From: an uncultured Campylobacter sp.
GTDB lineage: Bacteria > Campylobacterota > Campylobacteria > Campylobacterales > Campylobacteraceae
Assembly: GCF_938041645.1 (NCBI RefSeq)
Contig: NZ_CALIST010000014.1
Location: 1 to 64,000 of the forward strand
Direction: 5' to 3'
DNA length: 64,000 nucleotides
A program made the position numbers and the translations under genes. Below, piece after piece: positions 54,333-61,594 of this stretch. The notes under the pieces are model-generated. The model was not told the origin of the DNA and made no database searches. It was given only the letters and a program-made list of their open reading frames with translations. Position 1 is the stretch's first letter, and every line of letters begins with the position of its first letter.

Positions 54333-54555
54333 CAAGCGTTCCTTGAGATAAAATTTCAAGTTGAAATTTTACGGCGTTTTGGTAAATGCTCGGAAATTCC
54401 GCGCTTCGTATCTCACAAATCGCAGCAAAATTTTTGTGAAATTTTAAATACACATGCAGTATTTCGGCGCAAAGCACGCACCGCTACTCCGTGCCGAAAT
54501 TTAACAAAGCACGCGTTTACGCCCGCTTCGTGCCGAAATTTCGCAGGTGCTAAAT

Positions 54556-56106
54556 TTAAGCCCCGATTGTTTCGCCCGCGATCATTCCGAAAACCATACA
54601 ATCAAGGATCGCGTAGGTTCCGAGCCTGCTCGCGCCGTGCACGCCGCCGGTTACCTCGCCCGCAGCCCAAAGCCCTGGGATCGGCTCGTGAGTAAGGCTC
54701 GAGATGACCTGAGCTTTGGTGTTGATCTCAAGTCCGCCCATCGTGTGGTGCACCTTCGGCATCGTGCGGCTTGCGTAAAACGGCGGTTTGGAAACGTCGA
54801 TGCCGTCCAGTTTATCGACAACCTTGCCGAATTCCGGATCTTTGCCAGCTTTGACGTAAGAGTTATAATCCGCGACGGTCTTTAAAAACGGCTCCAGCGG
54901 CAAGTTATAAGCCTTCGCAAGCTCCTCTAACGTGTCAAATTTCTTCACGACACCCGCTTCCAGCGGCCTTGATGTATAGACCGGGTTACGCGCGGCGACG
55001 GCTTGAGAGTCGCAGACGTTTACCGGATAGTTGTCGTTTTTCTCGCTCTCGCCGATAACCTTAAAGCAGGCGTCCGCCTTGATCTTGCGCCCTGCATGCT
55101 CGTCCATAAAGCGCTTGCCCGTCTTTGGATCAACGGTAAGACCATAGGTGTTGCAGCAGTGGTTGGTGAAATTTACCGCAGCGCCGAAGCCCTTTTCATC
55201 GGGCGAGCAATATGGAAGGAACTGAATCCACGACGTAAGAAGCGTAAATGCGCCGATTCTATTTGCCGCTAGCATCGCTCCCGCCGAGCTTCCCGGATGG
55301 TTGGTGCTGTCTATGCTAGGCACTACGCGCGGATCTTGGATCTGGCGGTACCATAGATCGCGTCCGTATCCGCCCGAAGCCAGCAAAACGCCGTCTTTAG
55401 CTTTGTAGCTCTTTTTCTCGCCGCTTTTATTTTCCAGATCGTCGCTAAAGAGTTTCGGATCAAATTTATACTCCTCGCGAGCTTCTACACCAACGACACG
55501 ACCGCTGTCGTCCACGATGAAATCATCAAATTTCGTGCGGGTTTTGATCGTGACGTTAGGATCGTTTTGAAGTTTACCCATCATCGGCTGGATGTAGCCC
55601 GAACCTGAGCCGTTGGTCGATTGTAAGCTTCTTGCGACGCTATGACCGCTCTCAAAGATCAGCTTGTCGCTAAATTCCGCTCCGCAGCCTACCAGAAGAT
55701 CTACCGCATCGTTGCTGCGATCAAACATTACGCCCAAAAGATCGGTATGATTGAGCCCGAGTCCGTCTTTTACGGCATCGGCGATAAAAAGCTCCTTGCT
55801 ATCTTTGATACCTTGTGCGACTTGAAATTTATTCATCGGAGCCGCCATATTTCCGCCGTTGATGACGGAATTTCCGCCCGCGCGACCCATCTTTTCTAAG
55901 ATAAGCACTTTTTTGCCACGCCCGCTAGCCTTAATCGCCGCGGCAAGTCCCGCAAAACCGGTGCCTATGATGACGATGTCGTATTCCTCGTCGAATTTGA
56001 CGTCCTTGGCGTTTTGCGCCGCGGCTGCGCTACTAGCTCCCAGCGCAAGTGCCCCCGCACCCACTGCGCTAATCTTTAAAAAACTACGTCTTGATACGTC
56101 TTGCAT
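54556..56106 (-). CDS. Tat-exported flavoprotein reductase (fumarate reductase/flavocytochrome c flavin subunit type)
   Basis: This 516-residue periplasmic flavoprotein has twin-arginine signal SRRSFLKISAVGAGALALGA, FAD motif DIVIIGTGFAGLAAAIKASG and LEKMGRAGGNSVINGG. The ending VHHTMGGLEINTKAQVIS, GLWAAGEVTGGVHGASRLGT and LDCMVFGMIAG is typical of flavocytochrome c/FccA flavin domains. It has no CxxCH haem sites, so it needs a separate cytochrome or other donor, which is not encoded next to it. Substrate could be fumarate, methacrylate, urocanate or a similar unsaturated acid. The ATG at 56104-56106 has AAGGAG 6 bases upstream. Confidence 0.85.
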   Translation of the reverse strand: MQDVSRRSFLKISAVGAGALALGASSAAAAQNAKDVKFDEEYDIVIIGTGFAGLAAAIKASGRGKKVLILEKMGRAGGNSVINGGNMAAPMNKFQVAQGIKDSKELFIADAVKDGLGLNHTDLLGVMFDRSNDAVDLLVGCGAEFSDKLIFESGHSVARSLQSTNGSGSGYIQPMMGKLQNDPNVTIKTRTKFDDFIVDDSGRVVGVEAREEYKFDPKLFSDDLENKSGEKKSYKAKDGVLLASGGYGRDLWYRQIQDPRVVPSIDSTNHPGSSAGAMLAANRIGAFTLLTSWIQFLPYCSPDEKGFGAAVNFTNHCCNTYGLTVDPKTGKRFMDEHAGRKIKADACFKVIGESEKNDNYPVNVCDSQAVAARNPVYTSRPLEAGVVKKFDTLEELAKAYNLPLEPFLKTVADYNSYVKAGKDPEFGKVVDKLDGIDVSKPPFYASRTMPKVHHTMGGLEINTKAQVISSLTHEPIPGLWAAGEVTGGVHGASRLGTYAILDCMVFGMIAGETIGA

Positions 56107-56378
56107 TTGCAACTCCTTTAATTGAAAGTGTATATTTAAAAGAAATGATAACTCGAATTTAAAGGTAAGTCAAATAGAATAACGTTATAAATAGATAGTA
56201 AAAAGCTATGAAATATAAGCGTCAATATAAAATTTTGAAATTCGGCGGACGGACGGGATTGAAATTTTAAAATTTTATCAGGCGTTCGTTTGCAAAATGC
56301 TTGTGAACACAAAAGCGCGCTCGGTACGAAAATCGCAATAAATGCAAAATCCGCGCCGAGCTTTAAAATTGCTACGCC

Positions 56379-59300
56379 TTAGCGAGCGACCTTAAATTTA
56401 AGCGTTTGCAGATCGTAGTTATTTACCTGCTCGTATTGCATATCCTCGATAGAGATCGCAGGAAGCGCGCACGAACCTGCCATAATCACGTTTATCGGAG
56501 TATAGATGACGCCGCTGCTATTCTCTCCGTCTCGCGGATCATAATAGAAATAGCCGCTTTTTGGGAAGCGAAGCACTCGGTCATACAGATACTCCGTGTG
56601 TTCTAGTGCCACGCTGTCTTGCATGCCCTCGACTCTAGCCTGCGCAGCCGAGCCTAGGCGCTCATTGACCGCCTCAAAGCAGCTAGGCATCGCCTCATCG
56701 ATTACGAAATTATACAGATAATAATTCGCTCGCCAGCTGATCTTAGAGTAAATTTTCTGCCCTACTTTAAGCCTATTTAGATCGACTATGTTGCCGCGAG
56801 CATCTGTAAATTCACGATAAATTTCAATCCTCTTGCTATCCATAGAATGAGCGTTTAGACTCTGTATGCTCAAAGCCTCATGCTTTAAAGGCGCGCTTTC
56901 ATATCCAAAGCCAAGAGCGGTAAAAAATAGCTCGCCGTTGCCGCTAATCGGCGTAAATTCTATCGAGCCGTCTTTAACCGCCAGTTTGGTATCCAGCGGC
57001 GAATTGAAATTTTTCGCCTCGCCGTCGTATTTTAATGCAAAATGGGCTTCTTTTTTCGAATCCTTAAAATACTCATCAAATCCGCGTATTACGCTTGCTC
57101 GCTCCTGCGTATTGTTTATATTTTTTAGATCGCGAATGATCGTATCGACCGTGCGAGCCGTGCTATCATCTTTGATGCCAGCCTTGCCAAATGCGTAGAG
57201 CTTAAAGGCAGCATCTCTTACGTCGCTAGCAAATGTCAAACCCGCTCCATTATCAGCGTAATCGTAATTCGCCTCATCTATTTTTTCGAGCATAAATTCA
57301 AACTCAGTCGTCATATTGTGCTTCTTAAGTATCGCAGCCAAGGCAATGCTAGCCATAGGCGAGTCTTTATAAAGATCGTTGTCGTAAACGAAATTTATCT
57401 CATCATCATTGAGCTTGCCGTATTGATCTAGCACGAAATCCGCGTATATGCGGAGCGTATCCTGATCTTTGTAGCTTGATTTTAGCGCGCTAAAAATTAG
57501 CGATCTTTGCTTATTGCTAAGGAATTTATAGCGCGCGTCAAGCTCTAGTAAAACGTCGCTTGCGTAAATCGAAGCGTAGTAATTAGTAACGCCGTGAGCA
57601 CTCCAGTAGCCGAAATCGCCGTTAGGTTTGAGGCGAGATAAAATTCTACTTGCATACTCGTTTACGCGGTTAGTTAAGGTTTTATTGGAGTCTTTGCGTG
57701 CGACATAATCAACCGCTATCATTCTTGAAGCAAGCTGTTCGGTGCAGCCGTAAGGATAGAGATATAGCTCGTCCGCTAGGCTAAAAGCATTAGGCGTAGC
57801 GCTGATGTGAGTATAAATTTCTTTATAGCTCGGATCGATTTTGAGCGTTACCGGCTTATCGCCGTAGCTTACGTGAAATAGCTTCGAGCGCGGGAACTGG
57901 CTGATTATGTCAAATTCTACATCGTTGCTAAATTTCTGCCCGTTTGCGTCAAGATCAAATTTAATGTTTGCATCCGCAATATCAAGTGCGCTCGCGGTGA
58001 AGTTCGTATGCTTGACCTCAAGCGGTTTGAGCGTGAAATTTGCCTCGCCGCCGCTTATAGCAACCGAAGGAGATGAGCTGATTTTCAAGACCGCATTTTG
58101 CTCCTTATCGGTGGTGTTTATGAGCGTTAGCGGCACGGAAATTTCATCGCCGCGTACCATGTAGGTTAGATCTGCTGGTTTTATGATCACGTCGTCTCGA
58201 ACCTTAGCTTCGACGTTTGCCGAGCCGATCGTAGCCGCCTCTCCGATAGCCATGGCGCTTAGTCGGATCGTGGAGTTAAAATTTTTCGGCATCGCAAGCT
58301 CAAATTTCGTCTCGCCGTTTGCATCCGCTTTTGCGATCAGCATTTTGATAAATTTTTTCTGCTTTTTGTTTTCGACCGGGCTTAAATTTCGTTTAGCTTT
58401 CGCCATCACGCCGTCGCCGCCGAAGCTTAGCTCTTTAGCAGTAGTTTGATACACACTAAGATCATCGTAAATGTCAAAGTACCGCAGCGCAAAATACGCG
58501 CTAACGTCAAACGCCTTAAATGCATCAAGCTCCTCTTGTGAGACGATATCTAAAATTCCAAGATCGACTGCGTAGAGCACCACTTTGGAATTTGGCTCGC
58601 TTTTTACGCTGATCTGCGCGTTTTGCCCATTTTTGTAGCTTTTCTCGGCTAGGATTTGCACGTTAGCCTTGTGCGAGCTCGCATCTAGCGCCACCGGCAC
58701 GTTTGCATAGGCGCGAAGCGGCATCGCAGCGGGTGTCGCAGCGCGCGCGATTACAGCGTTGATGTGTCCGCCGACGAAATTCTCCGGCACACTAAGCTCA
58801 AATTCCGCGCTACCGCCTTTTATGGATAGAATTTTATAGTCGTAAACCCGCTCTCCTACGAGCGAGATATTTAGCACGCCGCTTTCTACCGGCGAATTGA
58901 TGACGCCTTTAATTTTATCTCCAGCTTTAACCTTGTCGCTTGCGAGTTTGATTTTAGCGCTTTGCACGTCTTTGGCATTTACCCGTCCATAATATCCCCA
59001 GCCGCTTACATCCACGCGCACGCCAGCACTCGCGCCGCTTGAGTAATCGTTTGCGACGATTAGATAATTGCCACCGTTTTGGAATTTGTACTCAAACTCG
59101 CGCGCATCGGTGCTAACGGCGCTTACGAGATTAAAGCTTTCTTGCTCGACGTATCTGTTGCCGTCATAAACGTAAGTAAAATCGTCGCGGTAAATTTCAA
59201 CGTCGATCTTGCCTTTGACGTCGGTTTTAGTTTTGGAATCTAGTAGCGCAAAGCCGAATTTTACGCTATCTCCGCTTGAAATGAAATCCTTGCTCGCGCG

Positions 59301-61547
59301 AATTCCTACGATACGATCATAAGGCAGATAGCTTAGGTTGCGATATGCACTTACGTTTTTACCCTCCTCGGTTACGCTGAAATTTAGTAGAATATTTATG
59401 GCGTTAGAGACATTAAGATCAGCTGCTGCTGGCGAGAGTGCAAGCTCCTTTTTACCGGCGGGGCTTAGCGTAAATTCTGCCCTACGAAGCTGCGTAGCGC
59501 CCTTTTTCTTTAAGCGATCGTTTAGAAACGAAAAGCCCTCGTAGCCTTTAATTTTTAGCTCTTTTTCATAGGCGTTTGCTTCCAGCGAGCCTTTCAAATC
59601 TCCGGCCGGCGCGCCTGCAAGATAGTTTGAGCTTAGCTTTAAAGTTATGATCTCATCCGCGCCGTATTCGTCTTTAGCAGTTAAAATTTCATTTTTGATG
59701 CGGTTTGGGACGAAATTTTCTACGCTGAAGCTTTTAGAAGCGATGATTTTGTCCTCATAGATGAGATCCAGGCGGTAAGTGCCGCTTTTCTCGCCCATGA
59801 GCTCGTCTATTTTAACGCTGCCGAACTCATCGGTGTTTTGCGCGCGCGTGATGACCACAGTGCCGCTAGGATCGTAAATTTTAAATTTAATCGGCGTATT
59901 CTTTAAAGAGCTAAAATCGCGATTTTTCATCACGATCGTGCCTAAAAGCCGCTCATTCGGGCTTATCAGCTCGCTTGCAAGATAAACAAACGGACGCTTT
60001 GCAGTAATCGTTTTCTCTACGCTTGCTACGGCGTTATTAAATAGCACGAACGCATGCTCATCCCCCTTGCTAATCTCGATAGAGCGCGGATTTTTGGCTA
60101 GAATTTCCATATTTTCTAATCGCAAAATTCCATCTCCGTCCGTTTTATCCTCTGCAATTAGCTCGTTTTTATCGCTGTAAATTTTAACCTTCGCTCTGCT
60201 TAGATCCTCGCCATTACTAAGCCTAGAAGTATAAATTAGCGCACCGCGCTCAAGCAGCACCACTTGAGCCGTAATGTCGCTAAGATAGGCTACGCGCGAA
60301 ACCTCTTGCATCTTTTCGCCCACTTTGTAAAACGCCGTGATTTTATAAATTCCATCCTCGTAGCCTTTAAAATCCATCGCGATTTTATGCTCCGCGACGG
60401 CGTTTTTAGCGCCTCCTATATCAAAGCTCTTAACCGCGATCTCGCTAGCTAGCCCACCTACACTATCTTCGTTGCTTTCAAAGTTTAAAAAATACCTAAA
60501 ATTTTGCTCAGGAACTTTGGCAATCGAAATTTTAACCTCATTTACGTTTGAGCTTTTAAAAGCTAACGAAGCGGATTTTGGGATGAAATTTTTCTCGTCG
60601 CTAAAGGCTACGAAAGGCAGCCTGTCGCCCATTTTTACGCTTTGCTTGATCTCGTCACGCAAAATATATGAGCTATCTCCGAAGCCCTTTAGCAGCCTAA
60701 TCTCGTAGCTTTTATTCGGCATAAACTCGTCGCTTACTATATCTGCATAGTAGTAACATGAAGGATCGTCGCTTCCGCCATCCTCTTCATCTTCGTCATA
60801 ATAATAATATCGCGGCTGAGTGAGGCTAAATTTACTCACGCCTACGATTCTTACGTATTTGGCGGACAGCTCGTCCATATAGTTAGGGAAACACACTCTA
60901 GCCGCGAGTGAGCCGTCTTTTAGAGCCGCAGGGCGGATCTGCACGCCGCTTAAATTTGAAGCGTTAATGCTATCATTAAAAGGCTCCTCGTCTGTGCGCA
61001 GCTCCACTGGATTTTGCAACTTTGCGCCCGCTTTTGAGGTGAGGGATTCTATTTGCAATACGACGTTTTGCGCCTTAGGATCGAAGCTGAATAAAAAATT
61101 CCTATCATCGTGCGAGCTAAGCTCATAGGATATATCGTTTTGGGCTAAATTCTGCGCGCGGTAAATTCTAGTCGCTTGCTGTAGCGCGTCCTTGCTAACT
61201 GCATCGTTAAATTTAATTGCCACTAGCCCCGGACGCAGAAGCGCGATATGCTCGGTGCTAAAAGGCTCTGTCTCGAACTCAAAGCGCACCCCGCGCGCCT
61301 CGCACGAATAATTAACCCCGGCGCTAAGCATCGGCTTTGGATAAAGCCTGATTGAGCTCTCGCTCACGCTTTCGTAGGTGCCCGTGATTTTGGGAGTGCA
61401 TTTTAAGATCTGCTTTTGCGTGACACTAAATCCACTGCCGTCCACCCCGCTAATCTCGTAAGCCCCGCTAGCGTATTTGATCTCTACGCCTGCGGCAAAG
61501 CTAGCCAAAGCGCAAAATAGCGCTGCGCTTAGTAGTTTTGTCTTCAT
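56379..61547 (-). CDS. Bacterial alpha-2-macroglobulin (YfhM type)
   Basis: A 1722-residue exported protease trap. Signal peptide MKTKLLSAALFCALASFAAG has no lipobox Cys, so unlike E. coli YfhM it is probably soluble in the periplasm. A series of macroglobulin-like beta domains fills the N-terminal two thirds. The thioester motif GCTEQ is present (Cys1268, in YPYGCTEQL), followed by the helical thioester domain with SIYASDVLLELDARY. An unusual Tyr/acidic run (YYYYDEDEEDGG) lies near residue 255. The ATG at 61545-61547 has AAAGGA upstream. It lies 47 bases after pbpC, and this pairing is common: the trap shields the cell while PBP1C repairs peptidoglycan. Confidence 0.9.
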   Translation of the reverse strand: MKTKLLSAALFCALASFAAGVEIKYASGAYEISGVDGSGFSVTQKQILKCTPKITGTYESVSESSIRLYPKPMLSAGVNYSCEARGVRFEFETEPFSTEHIALLRPGLVAIKFNDAVSKDALQQATRIYRAQNLAQNDISYELSSHDDRNFLFSFDPKAQNVVLQIESLTSKAGAKLQNPVELRTDEEPFNDSINASNLSGVQIRPAALKDGSLAARVCFPNYMDELSAKYVRIVGVSKFSLTQPRYYYYDEDEEDGGSDDPSCYYYADIVSDEFMPNKSYEIRLLKGFGDSSYILRDEIKQSVKMGDRLPFVAFSDEKNFIPKSASLAFKSSNVNEVKISIAKVPEQNFRYFLNFESNEDSVGGLASEIAVKSFDIGGAKNAVAEHKIAMDFKGYEDGIYKITAFYKVGEKMQEVSRVAYLSDITAQVVLLERGALIYTSRLSNGEDLSRAKVKIYSDKNELIAEDKTDGDGILRLENMEILAKNPRSIEISKGDEHAFVLFNNAVASVEKTITAKRPFVYLASELISPNERLLGTIVMKNRDFSSLKNTPIKFKIYDPSGTVVITRAQNTDEFGSVKIDELMGEKSGTYRLDLIYEDKIIASKSFSVENFVPNRIKNEILTAKDEYGADEIITLKLSSNYLAGAPAGDLKGSLEANAYEKELKIKGYEGFSFLNDRLKKKGATQLRRAEFTLSPAGKKELALSPAAADLNVSNAINILLNFSVTEEGKNVSAYRNLSYLPYDRIVGIRASKDFISSGDSVKFGFALLDSKTKTDVKGKIDVEIYRDDFTYVYDGNRYVEQESFNLVSAVSTDAREFEYKFQNGGNYLIVANDYSSGASAGVRVDVSGWGYYGRVNAKDVQSAKIKLASDKVKAGDKIKGVINSPVESGVLNISLVGERVYDYKILSIKGGSAEFELSVPENFVGGHINAVIARAATPAAMPLRAYANVPVALDASSHKANVQILAEKSYKNGQNAQISVKSEPNSKVVLYAVDLGILDIVSQEELDAFKAFDVSAYFALRYFDIYDDLSVYQTTAKELSFGGDGVMAKAKRNLSPVENKKQKKFIKMLIAKADANGETKFELAMPKNFNSTIRLSAMAIGEAATIGSANVEAKVRDDVIIKPADLTYMVRGDEISVPLTLINTTDKEQNAVLKISSSPSVAISGGEANFTLKPLEVKHTNFTASALDIADANIKFDLDANGQKFSNDVEFDIISQFPRSKLFHVSYGDKPVTLKIDPSYKEIYTHISATPNAFSLADELYLYPYGCTEQLASRMIAVDYVARKDSNKTLTNRVNEYASRILSRLKPNGDFGYWSAHGVTNYYASIYASDVLLELDARYKFLSNKQRSLIFSALKSSYKDQDTLRIYADFVLDQYGKLNDDEINFVYDNDLYKDSPMASIALAAILKKHNMTTEFEFMLEKIDEANYDYADNGAGLTFASDVRDAAFKLYAFGKAGIKDDSTARTVDTIIRDLKNINNTQERASVIRGFDEYFKDSKKEAHFALKYDGEAKNFNSPLDTKLAVKDGSIEFTPISGNGELFFTALGFGYESAPLKHEALSIQSLNAHSMDSKRIEIYREFTDARGNIVDLNRLKVGQKIYSKISWRANYYLYNFVIDEAMPSCFEAVNERLGSAAQARVEGMQDSVALEHTEYLYDRVLRFPKSGYFYYDPRDGENSSGVIYTPINVIMAGSCALPAISIEDMQYEQVNNYDLQTLKFKVAR

Positions 61548-61594
61548 AAAATTCCTTTGCAAAAATTTTACGAAATTATATACAAATTAACCTT

